A DNA stretch of 64,000 nucleotides from Frigidibacter mobilis (GCF_001620265.1 NZ_CP012661.1:4477001-4541000), one strand, 5' to 3'; positions 1 to 10,334 are shown, counted from the stretch's first letter. Program-made: numbers and translations. Notes: generated by a model from the letters alone, not told the origin.

Positions 1-364
1 TGGTGTTGAGCCCCTGCACGACCGAGGCGAGCCCCGCCCGCGTCGACCACATCGCCACCGCCAGCGACAGCCCGGTCCGCCAGCCCACCTGCTCGCCCGA
101 GGTGCGCACCAGCGCCTCGACCTGGCCGCGGATCAGCCCGAATGCCTCAGGCGGGATGAACCCGTCGGCCACGTCGAGATAACTTTGCAATGCGGCCGGA
201 TCGGCCAGCCAGCTCCAGATCGACACCACCGCGCCAAGCGCCGGAAACAGCGCGAACATCGCATAGAACGCGACCCCGGCCGCGATGAGGCCAAGGTTGC
301 GCTCATCGGTCAGGCGCCACAGCTCTGTCAGGATCGTCCAGGGGGTCAGGGGTTTTTGCGGCAT
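1..364 (-). CDS. YihY/BrkB-family inner membrane protein, N-terminal part only
   Basis: About 121 codons are present; the gene runs off the left edge, so its C-terminus is missing. The product opens with residues MPQKPLTPW and then shows the family's conserved region around GLIAAGVAFYAMFALFPAL, a first membrane segment, followed by a second hydrophobic stretch near GWRTGLSLAVAMWSTRAGL. This matches the YihY/virulence factor BrkB (UPF0761) family of multi-spanning membrane proteins, whose biochemical role is not settled. The start at 364 is preferred because AAGGGA lies about 9 bases upstream; an in-frame ATG at 394 has no such site. Divergent from the xylulokinase gene. Confidence 0.8.
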   Translation of the reverse strand, partial: MPQKPLTPWTILTELWRLTDERNLGLIAAGVAFYAMFALFPALGAVVSIWSWLADPAALQSYLDVADGFIPPEAFGLIRGQVEALVRTSGEQVGWRTGLSLAVAMWSTRAGLASVVQGLNT

Positions 365-729
365 CGGGGATGTCCCTTTGTCATCGGTCGGCATCAGGCC
401 GCAGGTCGATGGTGCCCGGATGAAGAACGGGATGCAACCGCTTGTGGAACAAAGACTATCGCTGATCGGGGAAAGGGGAGCCGCGAAACGGACCTCTGGT
501 GAGGGACAGTGGGGCGAGGCCCGCTTCGCGGCATCCGGCTTTTGGCGGGGACCTCTTGCCGGATCACCGGGCGGCCCGGCAAAGCCGCGCGGTTCACCCA
601 CATAACGACAAAGCCGCCTGCCGGTTCCCGCAAAATCCCGGATTTTTCACCGTTACCGCAAACGGTTTTCTCTTGCCCTCGCCGCCCCGGATGGTTGACT
701 TGCCGCGGCACAAGATACGGGAGCGGGCC
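365..729. other. Intergenic gap between yihY-like gene and xylB
   Basis: This stretch of about 365 bases separates two divergent genes. I see no convincing small gene or RNA. The only clear structure is a short inverted repeat, ACCGTT-ACCGCA-AACGGT at 649-666, followed by TTTC and lying about 65 bases before the xylB start. It could be an operator half-site pair or a weak hairpin. Promoters for both genes should lie here, but none fits a consensus well. Confidence 0.4.
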
Positions 730-2166
730 ATGTATATCGGACTGGATCTGGGAACCTCGGGGCTGAAGGGTATCCTTATCGACGACGCACAGCGCGTGCT
801 GGCAGAAGCGACAGCGCCACTGACGGTCACGCGCCCGGCGCCGGGTTGGTCAGAGCAGGCACCGACCGACTGGGTGCTGGCGGCAGAGGCGGTGCTGGGA
901 GAGCTTGCGGCCTATGGCCTTGGTTCCGTGCGGGGTATCGGGCTTTCGGGCCATATGCACGGCGCCACGTTGCTGGACGCTGCCAATACCGTGCTGCGGC
1001 CCTGCATCCTGTGGAACGACACCCGCGCGCATCTTGAAGCGGCGGCGCTGGATGCCGATCCGCGCTTTCGTGCCGTCACCGGCAATATCGTGTTCCCGGG
1101 CTTCACGGCGCCAAAGCTGGTCTGGGTGGCGCGGCACGAGCCGGAAATCTTCGAAAAGGTCGCCAAGGTCCTGCTTCCGAAGGATTATCTGCGCCTGTGG
1201 CTGACGGGTGAGCACGCGGGCGACATGTCCGACGCCGCCGGCACCAGTTGGCTGGATACCGGGGCGCGGGGCTGGTCGTCGGGTCTGCTGGACGCGACCG
1301 GGATGAGCCTGTCGCAGATGCCGCGGCTGGTGGAGGGGTCTGAGGTGTCGGGCGTGCTGCGGCCCGAGATTGCAGCGCGCTTCGGACTGCCGGCGGGTGT
1401 GGTGGTAGCGGGCGGCGGCGGCGACAATGCCGCCTCGGGCATCGGGGTCGGGGTGGTGAAGGCGGGGCAGGCCTTTGTCTCTCTGGGAACCTCGGGCGTG
1501 CTGTTTGCGGCCAATGACGGCTATCAGCCCGATCCGGCGACGGCCGTGCACACCTTCTGCCACGCGCTGCCCGGCACCTGGCACCAGATGGGGGTGATCC
1601 TGGCCGCCACCGATGCGCTGAACTGGTTCGCGCGGCTGGCGGGCACCGCCGCCGCCGGGCTCACCGCCGATCTGGGCGCGCTGCGGGGGCCCGGCAGCAC
1701 AAGGTTCCTGCCCTATCTGGGCGGCGAGCGCACGCCCTTGAACGATGCCGCGGTCCGCGGCGCCTTCATCGGGCTGGACCATGCCACGGACCAGCAGGCC
1801 GCAACCCGCGCCGTGCTGGAGGGCGTGACCTTCGCCATTGCCGATTGCCGCGATGCGCTGGCCGCGACCGGCACCCGCATCGACAGCCTGCTGGCGGTGG
1901 GCGGTGGATCACGCTCCGACTACTGGCTGGCGGCGATTGCGACAGCCCTCGATACCCCGGTTTCCCTGCCGGTGGCGGGCGATTTTGGCGGGGCCTTTGG
2001 CGCGGCACGGCTGGGGATGATGGCGGCCACGGGCGGCGGGGCCGAGCTGGCAACCCCGCCCGAGATCGCGCGGGTGATCGAGCCAGTGGCGGCGCTGGTC
2101 CCGGCCTTTGCCGAGGGTCATGCCCGCTACCGCGACGCCCGCGACGCGATCCGGGCGCTGGCCTAG
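730..2166 (+). CDS. xylB: Xylulokinase (FGGY carbohydrate kinase)
   Basis: Phosphorylates D-xylulose to xylulose 5-phosphate with ATP, feeding the pentose phosphate pathway. The 478-residue product begins [14 protein letters not shown], the ATP-binding phosphate loop of the FGGY kinases. It has the sugar-site segment [13 protein letters not shown] near residue 75, the catalytic-Asp region [11 protein letters not shown] near residue 235, and a second ATP-site motif [13 protein letters not shown] near residue 390. Length is normal for XylB. ATG 730 is chosen because GGGAG precedes it by 6 bases and the family N-terminus starts there. No xylA or sugar transporter is adjacent, so the physiological substrate is inferred. 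Its stop overlaps the end of convergent dnaQ by 4 bases. Confidence 0.9.
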   Translation: MYIGLDLGTSGLKGILIDDAQRVLAEATAPLTVTRPAPGWSEQAPTDWVLAAEAVLGELAAYGLGSVRGIGLSGHMHGATLLDAANTVLRPCILWNDTRAHLEAAALDADPRFRAVTGNIVFPGFTAPKLVWVARHEPEIFEKVAKVLLPKDYLRLWLTGEHAGDMSDAAGTSWLDTGARGWSSGLLDATGMSLSQMPRLVEGSEVSGVLRPEIAARFGLPAGVVVAGGGGDNAASGIGVGVVKAGQAFVSLGTSGVLFAANDGYQPDPATAVHTFCHALPGTWHQMGVILAATDALNWFARLAGTAAAGLTADLGALRGPGSTRFLPYLGGERTPLNDAAVRGAFIGLDHATDQQAATRAVLEGVTFAIADCRDALAATGTRIDSLLAVGGGSRSDYWLAAIATALDTPVSLPVAGDFGGAFGAARLGMMAATGGGAELATPPEIARVIEPVAALVPAFAEGHARYRDARDAIRALA

Positions 2167-2858
2167 GCGTAGCGGCGCCAGATCGCGGCATCCCCCAGAC
2201 CGGCGACAAAGGCGGCATGGGCCTCGGCCTCCGCCTCTGTCAGCCGCGGGGGCAGGGGCACCGGCCGCGCGCGCGGGCGCCAGGCCTCGACCGGCTGCGC
2301 GCCGGGCTTTGGGGCAGGGGCGCTGGACAGCACGAGGTCCGGCTGCCGCCCGCCCAGAAGCTCCAGATACACCTCGGCCAAGATCTCGCTGTCCAGCAGC
2401 GCGCCGTGCTTCTCGCGCGAAGTATTGTCCACGCCAAAGCGCCGGCACAGAGCATCGAGCGAGGCCGGCGAGCCCGGAAACCTGCGCCGCGCGATCATCA
2501 GCGTGTCCAGCGCCCGATCTGCCCCGATCAGCGGCTGCTTGGCCCAGGACAGTTCGGCATTCAGGAATTTCATGTCGAAGGCGGCGTTGTGGATCACCAG
2601 CCTGGAATCGGTGCCGATGAACTCCCAGAAGGCGGCGGCGATCTCGGCAAAGCGCGGCTTGTCGCGCAGGAAATCATCCCCCAGCCCGTGCACTGCAAAG
2701 GCCTCGGCCGGCATCGCACGTTCGGGATTGATATACTGGTGATAGACCCGCCCGGTGGGCATGTGGTTCAGCAGCTCCACCGCGCCGATCTCGACAATAC
2801 GATGGCCTTCCGAAGGCTCGAAGCCGGTGGTTTCGGTGTCGAGGACGATTTCACGCAT
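2163..2858 (-). CDS. dnaQ: DNA polymerase III epsilon subunit (3'-5' proofreading exonuclease)
   Basis: Supplies proofreading to the replicative polymerase. The 231-residue product has the three DEDDh exonuclease motifs in order: DTETTG at 7-12 with acidic residues D7 and E9, HNAAFD at 90-95 with D95, and HGALLD at 151-156 with H151 and D156. The tail after about residue 175 is proline- and alanine-rich, as expected for the region that binds the polymerase alpha subunit. It is the last gene of the minus-strand run maf-aroE-coaE-dnaQ and overlaps coaE by 8 bases. This set commonly flanks the alphaproteobacterial origin. Confidence 0.95.
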   Translation of the reverse strand: MREIVLDTETTGFEPSEGHRIVEIGAVELLNHMPTGRVYHQYINPERAMPAEAFAVHGLGDDFLRDKPRFAEIAAAFWEFIGTDSRLVIHNAAFDMKFLNAELSWAKQPLIGADRALDTLMIARRRFPGSPASLDALCRRFGVDNTSREKHGALLDSEILAEVYLELLGGRQPDLVLSSAPAPKPGAQPVEAWRPRARPVPLPPRLTEAEAEAHAAFVAGLGDAAIWRRYA

Positions 2859-3447
2859 GACGGGCCCTGATGGTTTCGATCAGGTCTTGCACGGCGGCGC
2901 GGGTGGCTTCAAGCCCGGTGGTCTCGATTACCCAGGTGGCGCGGGCGCGTTTTTCGGCATCGGGCATCTGCCGCGACAGGATCAGATCCAGCTGCGCCGG
3001 CGTCATGCCGGGGCGGGCCAGCACCCGGGCGCGCTGCACCTCGGCCGGGGCCGACACGACCAGCACCGCATCCATCCGCGCCTCGGCGCCGGTTTCGAAC
3101 AGAAGCGGAATATCAAGCACAACCAATGTCTTATCAGAAGACTGTTCCAGAAAGGCCTCGCGGTCGGCGGCAACAAGGGGATGTACGGCCCGCTCGATCC
3201 GAGCCAGAGCGCCGGGGTCCCGCGCAATCCAGTCCTTCAGTAAGGCGCGGTCGACGCCGCCGTCCTTCACCGCCTGCGGCTGCAATGCGGCGATTGCCGG
3301 GACAGCAGCGCCGCCCGGTGCATAGATCCGGTGGACGGCCGCGTCGGCATCCCAGACCGGCACGCCGGCTTCGGCGAACATCGCCGCCGTGGTGGATTTT
3401 CCCATGCCGATGGACCCGGTCAGGCCGAGCCGGAACGGCCCGCTCAT
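2851..3447 (-). CDS. coaE: Dephospho-CoA kinase
   Basis: Catalyses the last step of coenzyme A synthesis, ATP-dependent phosphorylation of the 3'-hydroxyl of dephospho-CoA. The 198-residue product begins with a P-loop, [12 protein letters not shown], at residues 8-19, followed by the DADAAVH substrate-binding segment near residue 33 and [13 protein letters not shown] near residue 108, all typical of CoaE. Length is normal. It overlaps aroE upstream by 4 bases and dnaQ downstream by 8, so translation of the run is probably coupled. Confidence 0.95.
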   Translation of the reverse strand: MSGPFRLGLTGSIGMGKSTTAAMFAEAGVPVWDADAAVHRIYAPGGAAVPAIAALQPQAVKDGGVDRALLKDWIARDPGALARIERAVHPLVAADREAFLEQSSDKTLVVLDIPLLFETGAEARMDAVLVVSAPAEVQRARVLARPGMTPAQLDLILSRQMPDAEKRARATWVIETTGLEATRAAVQDLIETIRARHA

Positions 3448-4280
3448 CCCAGCACCGCGTCCCGCGTGGCCTGATCCACCTCGGGCCGCTTGCCGAACCA
3501 GCGTTCGAAGCCCGGCGCGGCCTGGTGCAGCAGCATTCCCAGCCCGTCGACCGTGGTGCAGCCCATCGACGCTGCGGTTTCCAGAAACCTGGTCCGCAGC
3601 GGGGTATAGACCAGATCGGTCACCACCGCCGAGGACATCAACCCATCGAGCGGCACCAGGAATTCGGGCTTGCCGACCATGCCAAGCGAGGTGGTGTTCA
3701 CCACGGTCACCGCGTCGTCCAGCATGTTGCCAGCCTGCACCCAGTCACAGACCACCACTTTGGCGCCGAACTCTGCCCGCAGCGACTCCGCCCGCGGCCG
3801 GGTGCGGTTCGTCACCCGAATCTCGGGCACCCCAACCTCGATCAGCGAGGCCACGACCGCCCGCGCCGCACCGCCCGCACCGAAGACCGCTGCAGGGCCC
3901 GCAGCGGGTTTCCAGTCGGGCGCGTTCTGCCGCAGATTGGCGATGAAGCCGAAGCCGTCGGTATTGTCTGCATGGATCTTGCCGTCCTTGCGGAAGATCA
4001 GCGTGTTGGCGGCGCCGATCAGCGACGCACGGTCGGTCACGATATCGGCCAGCTTCAGCACGGTTTCCTTGTGCGGAATGGTGACGTTGCAGCCGACAAA
4101 GCCCATCTTCGGCAGTGCCAGCAGCACTTCACGCAGATCGGTCTGCGACACGTCAATCGGCACATAGTGCCCTGCCAGCCCGTATTTCTGCAGCCAGTAG
4201 GCGTGCAAGCGCGGCGAGCGGGAATGGGCGATCGGCGAGCCGATCACACCGGCCAGCGGAATGCGGGGATGGTCGGTCAT
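3444..4280 (-). CDS. aroE: Shikimate dehydrogenase (NADP+)
   Basis: Reduces 3-dehydroshikimate to shikimate with NADPH in aromatic amino acid synthesis. The 278-residue product shows the substrate-binding region [13 protein letters not shown] near residue 14, the catalytic lysine in NVTIPHKE near residue 70, the NTDGFGF segment with the catalytic Asp, and a nucleotide-binding loop GAGGAARAV near residue 132. Second gene in the minus-strand run, overlapping maf upstream and coaE downstream by 4 bases each. Confidence 0.95.
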   Translation of the reverse strand: MTDHPRIPLAGVIGSPIAHSRSPRLHAYWLQKYGLAGHYVPIDVSQTDLREVLLALPKMGFVGCNVTIPHKETVLKLADIVTDRASLIGAANTLIFRKDGKIHADNTDGFGFIANLRQNAPDWKPAAGPAAVFGAGGAARAVVASLIEVGVPEIRVTNRTRPRAESLRAEFGAKVVVCDWVQAGNMLDDAVTVVNTTSLGMVGKPEFLVPLDGLMSSAVVTDLVYTPLRTRFLETAASMGCTTVDGLGMLLHQAAPGFERWFGKRPEVDQATRDAVLG

Positions 4281-4876
4281 GCCGGGATCTCTCCACGCAG
4301 GCGTAGCCAGGACAGCAGGGGAATCAAGGGCAGGCCGAGGATGGTGAAATGGTCACCTTCAACACGCGACATCAAACAAACACCTTCCTTCTCGATCTGG
4401 TAGCAGCCGACGCAATGGCGGATGCTGTCCCAGTTGCGGGTGACGTAGCCGTCGATGAAACCGTCCGACAGATCGTGCATCGTCAGCCGCGCTTCGCCGA
4501 CATGGCGCCACTCGGGTCTCGATGCCCGATATACCACGGCGGCTGACAGCAGGCGGTGGGTTTTTCCCGAAAGGGCCCGCAACTGTGCCCGCGCTGCATC
4601 AGGGGTTTCTGGCTTGGAGAAAACCTCTCCCTTCAGCTCCAGCACCTGATCGGCGCCAAGCACCAGCGCGCCGGGATGCTTGTCCGACAACTTGCGCGCC
4701 TTCATCTCGGCCAGAGCGTCGGCAAGGTCGCGCGGCGAGGCGCCTTCCGCCTCCAGCGCGGCGCGGATCGCCTCCTCGTCAATGCGGGCGGGCAGGACCT
4801 GGGGCGCAAGCCCCGCCGCGCGCAGCATGGCTGCACGAGTCTCGGAGGCGGAGGCAAGAAGCAGCGGCAAGGGCAT
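4277..4876 (-). CDS. maf: Maf-family nucleotide pyrophosphatase (septum formation inhibitor homologue)
   Basis: Maf proteins hydrolyse dTTP/UTP or modified nucleoside triphosphates, a housecleaning role linked to cell division control. The 199-residue product begins [18 protein letters not shown], the family's N-terminal signature, and carries the acidic ADQVL motif near residue 73 and the conserved CVGCYQIE region near residue 150. The reading frame stays open another 95 codons upstream into the origin-like gap, but that extension has no family similarity. ATG 4876 has AGGA 8 bases upstream and gives the normal length. First gene of maf-aroE-coaE-dnaQ, transcribed away from oriC. Confidence 0.9.
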   Translation of the reverse strand: MPLPLLLASASETRAAMLRAAGLAPQVLPARIDEEAIRAALEAEGASPRDLADALAEMKARKLSDKHPGALVLGADQVLELKGEVFSKPETPDAARAQLRALSGKTHRLLSAAVVYRASRPEWRHVGEARLTMHDLSDGFIDGYVTRNWDSIRHCVGCYQIEKEGVCLMSRVEGDHFTILGLPLIPLLSWLRLRGEIPA

Positions 4877-5275
4877 GGGGACGATCCTGTGGACAAAGCG
4901 GCCCAGCGAGGGGGCAGATATTGGGGGTAACTGGCAGTCCCGAATGGCTGGCGGAATTCCGGGGCTAGTGTCAAGCATCCGGGGGTGGCTTATCCACGCA
5001 TGTGCAACCTTTTCCACGGACTGTGGAGGAGTTCTACAGGACTCGGTTATCCAAGAGTTATACACAAAGGTACATATCAAGATACCTTCCCAAGACCATG
5101 AAAATACAGAAATATTTTTCACGGGTTCGGAGAACCGGAAACTGCGCACAGGGTTTTCCACAGGTGTTTTCCCATGTGGGAAACCGCGGGTGACTGCGCT
5201 GAATTCCGTTATCCCCAGCCCTTACTACATCATCATCTCTTCAATCTTTCTTTTTTTAATTTAAGAGAAAGCGAG
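4877..5275. other. oriC: Probable chromosomal replication origin (oriC) with DnaA boxes
   Basis: This gene-free gap of about 400 bases is far more AT-rich than its surroundings and holds a cluster of 9-mers matching or nearly matching the DnaA box TTATCCACA. On the plus strand: TTATCCACG (4990-4998), TTTTCCACG (5010-5018), TTATCCAAG (5047-5055), TTATACACA (5058-5066), TTTTCCACA (5154-5162) and TTATCCCCA (5209-5217). On the minus strand: TTGTCCACA (4888-4896). Two AT-rich tracts, about 5066-5120 and 5221-5270, are candidate unwinding elements. A perfect 7-bp inverted repeat TTTCCCATGTGGGAAA lies at 5168-5183. Position between maf and hemJ-rho, 8 kb from parAB, fits an alphaproteobacterial origin. 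Confidence 0.85.
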
Positions 5276-5301
5276 ACGCATCGCAGCCAGAGGCCCGGAA
5301 A

Positions 5302-5753
5302 ATGACCGATCTGCTCGCCACGCTCTACCCTTGGGTCAAGGCCCTGCACATCATGGCCGTGCTCACCTGGATGGCGGGAATCTTCTATCTGCCACGGCTG
5401 TTCGTCTATCACGTCGAACGCGGGCAAAACGGGGCCGAGGAACCGGGGCCAGCCTCACGGTGATGGAATGGAAGCTGCTGCGCTACATCATGAACCCCTC
5501 GCTGATCGCGGTCTGGCTGTTCGGGCTGATGCTGGTCTTCACCCCCGGTATCGTGGACTGGTCGAGCATCTGGCCCTGGACCAAGGCGGCAGGGGTGCTT
5601 GCGATGACTTGGTTCCACATGTGGCTGAGCGCCCGGCGCAAGGAGTTTGCGGCCGGCACCAACACCCGCAGCGGCCGCAGCTACCGCATGATGAACGAGC
5701 TGCCGACGATCCTGATGATCGTGATCGTGCTGTCTGTGGTGCTGAAGTTCTGA
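5302..5753 (+). pseudogene. hemJ: Protoporphyrinogen IX oxidase HemJ, frameshifted in this sequence
   Basis: HemJ is the membrane-bound, four-helix protoporphyrinogen oxidase used by most alphaproteobacteria for the penultimate step of heme synthesis. ATG 5302 opens MTDLLATLYPWVKALH and continues through MAGIFYLPRLFVYHVERG, then meets a stop at 5461-5463. The rest (VMEWKLLRYIMNP ... TRSGRSYRMMNE ... LSVVLKF) continues in the +2 frame to 5753. Restoring one G in the run at 5445-5448 joins both halves into a normal-length product of about 150 residues. The missing base is probably a sequencing error, since no other protoporphyrinogen oxidase is visible here. Adjacent to oriC, ahead of rho. Confidence 0.85.
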
Positions 5754-5758
5754 TTTCG

Positions 5759-5787
5759 TTGACTCGTGACCGCTTCGCGCTTATGTG
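5759..5787 (+). promoter_or_regulatory. Predicted sigma-70-type promoter for rho
   Basis: TTGACT (5759-5764) and TATGTG (5782-5787) are separated by 17 bases, about 90 bases before the rho start codon and just after the hemJ stop. The -35 box is near-perfect and the spacing ideal; the -10 box is a moderate match. This implies rho has its own promoter and a leader of roughly 85 bases. Sequence match only. Confidence 0.5.
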
Positions 5788-5879
5788 ACCGGGTCAGCAG
5801 GGCCGTCCGGCCCGATGCATCTCCCCTTCCTCTGCCGCAATGCCCGCCTGCCGGGCGCGCCATCATTTGTCCGAGTGCC

Positions 5880-7160
5880 ATGACCGAGACCCAAGAACGC
5901 CTGAACCTTGCCGAACTGAAGGCGAAAAGCCCCGCCGACCTGCTGGCGATGGCAGAAGAGCTGGAAATCGAGAACGCCTCGACCATGCGCAAGGGCGAGA
6001 TGATGTTCTCGATCCTGCGCGAATATGCCGATGAAGAGGGCTATGAGATCGGCGGCGACGGGGTTCTGGAAGTACTTCAGGACGGTTTCGGCTTCCTGCG
6101 CTCGCCCGAGGCGAACTATCTGCCGGGTCCTGATGACATCTACGTCTCGCCCGAAATGATCCGCCAGTATTCGCTGCGCACCGGCGACACCGTGGAAGGC
6201 GTGATCCGTGCTCCGGGTGAGACGGAGAAGTATTTCGCGCTGACCAAGGTCGAGGTCATCAACTTCACCGACCCCGAGAAGGCCCGCCACAAGGTCGCCT
6301 TCGAGAACCTGACGCCGCTGTATCCTACCGAACGGCTGAAGATGGAAATCGAGGATCCGACGATCCGCGACCGTTCGGCCCGGATCATCGACCTGGTCTC
6401 GCCCATCGGCAAGGGCCAGCGCGGGCTGATCGTGGCGCCGCCGCGCACGGGCAAAACCGTGCTGCTTCAGAACATCGCGCAGTCGATCGCAACCAACCAC
6501 CCGGAATGCTACCTGATCGTGCTGCTGATCGACGAGCGGCCCGAGGAAGTGACGGACATGCAGCGCAGCGTGAAGGGCGAGGTCGTGTCGTCGACCTTCG
6601 ACGAGCCGGCGACGCGGCACGTTGCGGTGGCGGAAATGGTGATCGAAAAGGCCAAGCGCCTGGTCGAGCATAAACGAGATGTGGTGATCTTGCTCGATTC
6701 GATCACAAGACTTGGTCGTGCCTTCAACACTGTGGTGCCGTCCTCGGGCAAGGTGCTTACCGGCGGTGTCGATGCGAACGCGCTGCAGCGGCCGAAGCGC
6801 TTCTTCGGCGCGGCGCGGAATATCGAGGAAGGCGGCTCGCTGACCATCATCGCTACCGCGCTGATCGACACCGGCAGCCGGATGGACGAAGTGATCTTCG
6901 AAGAGTTCAAGGGAACCGGCAACTCCGAGATCGTGCTGGACCGCAAGGTTGCCGACAAGCGCGTGTTCCCGGCGATGGACATCCTGAAATCCGGCACCCG
7001 GAAAGAGGATCTGCTGGTCGACCAGAAAGACCTGCAGAAAACCTATGTGCTGCGCCGCATCCTCAACCCGATGGGCACCACCGATGCCATCGAGTTCCTG
7101 ATCTCGAAACTGAAGCAGACCAAGACCAACTCGGACTTCTTCGATTCGATGAACGGCTGA
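5880..7160 (+). CDS. rho: Transcription termination factor Rho
   Basis: Hexameric RNA-dependent ATPase and helicase that ends transcription at untranslated, C-rich RNA. The 426-residue product has an N-terminal Rho homology domain ([18 protein letters not shown]), an RNA-binding cold-shock-like domain ([17 protein letters not shown]), the Walker A loop APPRTGKT near residue 187, the Walker B region [14 protein letters not shown], and the Q/R-loop segments of the ATPase domain. ATG 5880 gives the family N-terminus; the open frame upstream is not conserved. Rho next to the origin, followed by mnmE-mnmG, is usual alphaproteobacterial synteny. Confidence 0.97.
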   Translation: MTETQERLNLAELKAKSPADLLAMAEELEIENASTMRKGEMMFSILREYADEEGYEIGGDGVLEVLQDGFGFLRSPEANYLPGPDDIYVSPEMIRQYSLRTGDTVEGVIRAPGETEKYFALTKVEVINFTDPEKARHKVAFENLTPLYPTERLKMEIEDPTIRDRSARIIDLVSPIGKGQRGLIVAPPRTGKTVLLQNIAQSIATNHPECYLIVLLIDERPEEVTDMQRSVKGEVVSSTFDEPATRHVAVAEMVIEKAKRLVEHKRDVVILLDSITRLGRAFNTVVPSSGKVLTGGVDANALQRPKRFFGAARNIEEGGSLTIIATALIDTGSRMDEVIFEEFKGTGNSEIVLDRKVADKRVFPAMDILKSGTRKEDLLVDQKDLQKTYVLRRILNPMGTTDAIEFLISKLKQTKTNSDFFDSMNG

Positions 7161-7181
7161 CAAGCCGTCCCGGAGGCGCCG

Positions 7182-8456
7182 ATGGATACGATCTTTGCCC
7201 TGGCCTCTGCGCGTGGCCGGGCCGGGGTTGCGGTCATCCGCATCTCTGGCCCGCTGGCCTGGGATGTGGTGCGGGATCTGTCCGGCACGTTGCCTGAACC
7301 TCGCCTGGCCAGCCTGCGGCTGCTGCGCGACGGGGCTGAGGTGCTAGATCAGGCATTGGTGCTGTGCTTTGCGGCGGGCGCCAGCTTCACCGGCGAACAG
7401 GTCGCCGAGTTCCACCTTCATGGCTCTACGGCAACCGTTGCCGCGGTTTTGCGGGTTCTGGGCGACCGGCCCGGCCTGCGCATGGCCGAGGCGGGAGAAT
7501 TCACCCGCCGCGCGCTGGAAAATGGCTGCCTCGATCTCGCGCAGGTCGAAGGCTTGTCGGACCTGATCGAGGCGGAAACCGAAGCGCAGCGCAGACAGGC
7601 GATGCGAGTGCTTTCGGGCGCAGTCGGGGCGCGGGCAGAGGGCTGGCGCCGCCAGTTGATCCGCGCTGCGGCGCTGATCGAGGCGACCATCGACTTTGCC
7701 GATGAAGACGTGCCGGTGGACGTGACCCCCGAGGTGACGGCGCTTCTGGACGCGGTGACGGCCGATCTGCGGGCAGAGGCTGAGGGGGCCAAGGTTTCCG
7801 AACGGATCCGCGACGGGTTCGAGGTTGCCATCGTCGGCCTGCCGAATGCCGGGAAATCCACGCTACTGAATGCGCTTGCGGGGCGCGAGGCGGCAATCAC
7901 CTCGGAACATGCCGGCACGACACGCGATGTAATCGAGGTTCGGATGGACCTTGCCGGCCTGCCGGTGACGATTCTGGATACCGCCGGCCTGCGTGAGACC
8001 GAGGACGCGGTGGAGGCGATCGGGGTGGAACGCGCTCTGACGCGGGCCCGGGCGGCTGACCTCCGGGTGTTCCTGATTTCTGATGACGGCTTGCCCGACG
8101 GCTTGGCCCCGCTGCCCGATGACATCGTGCTGCGCGGCAAGGCCGATGCGGGCGGCGGTGTGTCGGGCAAGACCGGGGCAGGGGTTGCCGACCTGATCGC
8201 CCGCGTTTCCGCGATTCTGGAAACCCGAGCCGCCGGTGCCGCGGTTGTGACGCGCGAACGCCACCGCCTGGCGATCTTGCGCGCGGTAACGGCTTTGGAA
8301 TCGGCGCGCGCTGAGGTATTGAACGGCGCAGACAGGGCAGAGCTGGCCGCAGAAGATATGCGCCATGCGATCCGCGCCCTTGATTCGCTTGTGGGCCGGG
8401 TCGATGTAGAGCATCTGCTGGGTGAGATCTTTGCCAGCTTCTGCATCGGGAAGTGA
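7182..8456 (+). CDS. mnmE: tRNA modification GTPase MnmE (TrmE)
   Basis: Works with MnmG to install the carboxymethylaminomethyl group on wobble U34 of certain tRNAs. The 424-residue product starts [20 protein letters not shown], the tetrahydrofolate-binding domain. It contains an internal G domain with GLPNAGKST near residue 218 and DTAGLRE in the G3 position, and ends with the family's CIGK motif carrying the functional C-terminal cysteine. GGAGG lies about 6 bases before ATG 7182. The stop is 3 bases before the GTG of mnmG, so both partners are made together. Confidence 0.97.
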   Translation: MDTIFALASARGRAGVAVIRISGPLAWDVVRDLSGTLPEPRLASLRLLRDGAEVLDQALVLCFAAGASFTGEQVAEFHLHGSTATVAAVLRVLGDRPGLRMAEAGEFTRRALENGCLDLAQVEGLSDLIEAETEAQRRQAMRVLSGAVGARAEGWRRQLIRAAALIEATIDFADEDVPVDVTPEVTALLDAVTADLRAEAEGAKVSERIRDGFEVAIVGLPNAGKSTLLNALAGREAAITSEHAGTTRDVIEVRMDLAGLPVTILDTAGLRETEDAVEAIGVERALTRARAADLRVFLISDDGLPDGLAPLPDDIVLRGKADAGGGVSGKTGAGVADLIARVSAILETRAAGAAVVTRERHRLAILRAVTALESARAEVLNGADRAELAAEDMRHAIRALDSLVGRVDVEHLLGEIFASFCIGK

Positions 8457-8459
8457 GGA

Positions 8460-10334
8460 GTGTTTCACGTGAAACATTTTGACGTCATCGTCATCGGCGG
8501 CGGTCATGCCGGCTCCGAGGCCGCACAGGCCGCGGCGCGCACCGGTGCGCAAACCGCGCTTGTCACGTTGCGGGCCGCGGATATTGGCGTGATGTCCTGC
8601 AATCCGGCGATTGGCGGGCTTGGCAAAGGCCATCTGGTGCGCGAGATCGACGCGATGGATGGCGTGATGAGCCGTGTGGCCGACAAGGCCGGTATTCAGT
8701 TCCGTCTGCTGAATCGTCGCAAGGGGCCGGCGGTGCAGGGGCCCCGCGCCCAGGCGGATCGCAAGCTCTACCGCCAGGCGATGCAGGCCGAGATGGCAGC
8801 GCGCCCTGGGCTGACGGTCATCGAAGGCGAAGTGTCCGACTTCGTGATGGACGGAAGCCGGGTCGCCGGTGTTCTGCTTGCCGACGGGTCGCGTCTGACG
8901 GCGCAGGCGGTGGTGCTGACCTCCGGCACCTTCCTGCGCGGCGTCATCCATATCGGCGATGTCCGCCGGCCGGGCGGGCGGATGGGCGACCGGCCTTCGG
9001 TGCCGCTGGCGGAAAGGCTGTCCGCGCTGGAACTGCCGCTCGGCCGGCTGAAAACCGGCACCCCGCCGCGGCTGGATGGCCGCACCATCGACTGGTCGGT
9101 GCTGGAGCAGCAGCCGGGCGATGACGATCCGGTGGTGTTCTCGTTCCTGAATACGGCGCCCTTTGCCCGGCAGATCGCCTGCGGGATCACCCATACCAAT
9201 GAACAGACCCACCAGATCATCCGTGACAACCTTGGCCGGTCCGCGATGTATGGCGGGCATATCGAGGGCGTCGGCCCGCGCTACTGCCCGTCGATCGAGG
9301 ACAAGGTGGTGCGATTTGCCGACAAGACCTCTCATCAGGTATTCTTGGAGCCCGAAGGGCTCGACGATCCGACGATCTATCCCAACGGCATCTCGACTTC
9401 GCTGCCCGAGGATGTGCAGCACGATTACGTCCGCTCTATGGTCGGGTTGGAGAATGTGGCCATCCTGCAGCCGGGCTATGCCATCGAGTATGACTATGTC
9501 GATCCGCGCGCGCTGGCGCCGACGCTGGAATTGAAGGCGGTGCCGGGTCTCTATCTTGCAGGCCAGATCAATGGCACCACAGGATATGAGGAGGCGGCGG
9601 CGCAAGGGCTGGTCGCGGGGCTGAATGCTGCGCTGACGGCGCAGGGGCGCGATCAGGTGATCTTCTCGCGCTCCAGCAGCTATATCGGCGTGATGATCGA
9701 CGATCTGGTGACGCGCGGCGTGACGGAGCCTTACCGCATGTTCACCTCGCGGGCCGAATTCCGGCTGTCGCTGCGCGCCGACAATGCTGACCAGCGGCTG
9801 ACGCCGCTCGGCCTGTCGATTGGCTGTGTCAGTGAGGCCCGCGCCCGGGCCTTCGGCGAGAAGATCGAGGCGATGGAAGCGGGCAGGGCGCGACTGGAGG
9901 CGATGAGCCTGTCGCCGTCTGAAGCTGCGGCCGTTGGCATCCGCGTTGGTCAGGATGGGGTACGTCGAAACGGGTTTGCGCTGCTGTCCTTCGCCGATGT
10001 CGGGTTCGAGCAACTGCAGCTGGTGGACGCCGAGCTGGCAAATCTCGCACCCCATATCCGCGAGCAGATCGCCCGGGATGCGCTTTATGCCAATTACATC
10101 ACCCGCCAGGATGCCGACGTGCAGGCCATGCAGCGGGATGAGAGCCACGAGATACCGGAAGGCTTCGACTATGCCGTCCTTGGCGGATTGTCCAATGAGC
10201 TGAAGGGCAAGCTTTCGCGGATCCAGCCGCGCAGCCTGGCGCAGGCAGGCCGAATCGATGGTATGACGCCGGCGGCGATGACGCTGATCCTCGCGCGGCT
10301 CAAGCAGATCGCCCGGCAGCGGGCCGCAGGATGA
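8460..10334 (+). CDS. mnmG: tRNA uridine-5-carboxymethylaminomethyl modification enzyme MnmG (GidA)
   Basis: FAD-dependent partner of MnmE in wobble-uridine modification. The 624-residue product has the N-terminal dinucleotide-binding fold [17 protein letters not shown], the CNPAIGG segment with a conserved catalytic cysteine, the second conserved block [11 protein letters not shown], and a C-terminal helical domain for MnmE/tRNA contact. The start is GTG 8460; codons 2-6 (FHVKH) are dictated by an embedded parS site, an N-terminus seen in several relatives. Overlaps rsmG by 4 bases. Confidence 0.97.
   Translation: MFHVKHFDVIVIGGGHAGSEAAQAAARTGAQTALVTLRAADIGVMSCNPAIGGLGKGHLVREIDAMDGVMSRVADKAGIQFRLLNRRKGPAVQGPRAQADRKLYRQAMQAEMAARPGLTVIEGEVSDFVMDGSRVAGVLLADGSRLTAQAVVLTSGTFLRGVIHIGDVRRPGGRMGDRPSVPLAERLSALELPLGRLKTGTPPRLDGRTIDWSVLEQQPGDDDPVVFSFLNTAPFARQIACGITHTNEQTHQIIRDNLGRSAMYGGHIEGVGPRYCPSIEDKVVRFADKTSHQVFLEPEGLDDPTIYPNGISTSLPEDVQHDYVRSMVGLENVAILQPGYAIEYDYVDPRALAPTLELKAVPGLYLAGQINGTTGYEEAAAQGLVAGLNAALTAQGRDQVIFSRSSSYIGVMIDDLVTRGVTEPYRMFTSRAEFRLSLRADNADQRLTPLGLSIGCVSEARARAFGEKIEAMEAGRARLEAMSLSPSEAAAVGIRVGQDGVRRNGFALLSFADVGFEQLQLVDAELANLAPHIREQIARDALYANYITRQDADVQAMQRDESHEIPEGFDYAVLGGLSNELKGKLSRIQPRSLAQAGRIDGMTPAAMTLILARLKQIARQRAAG
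8461..8476. promoter_or_regulatory. parS: parS centromere site 1 (ParB-binding palindrome)
   Basis: TGTTTCACGTGAAACA is a perfect 16-bp palindrome and an exact match to the widely conserved bacterial parS consensus. It sits inside mnmG codons 1-6, about 3.3 kb before parB. An identical copy is at 10354-10369. ParB nucleates here and, with ParA, segregates the newly copied origin region. Confidence 0.93.

Noticed and set aside
4877..5161. N-terminal extension of Maf into the origin region
   Set aside because: The frame is open, but the 95 extra residues are unrelated to the family and would be translated from DnaA-box DNA; ATG 4876 has a ribosome site and the family start.
5221..5275. Possible CtrA box near the origin (TTTAATTTAAG)
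   Set aside because: The two TTAA-like halves overlap or are one base apart instead of seven, so the CtrA spacing is not met.
5302..5753. Programmed ribosomal frameshift in hemJ
   Set aside because: No slippery heptamer plus downstream structure was recognised, HemJ is not known to need frameshifting, and the same kind of lesion occurs in four unrelated genes here.
5781..7163. Minus-strand open frame spanning all of rho
   Set aside because: No family similarity recognised and antisense to a highly conserved gene.
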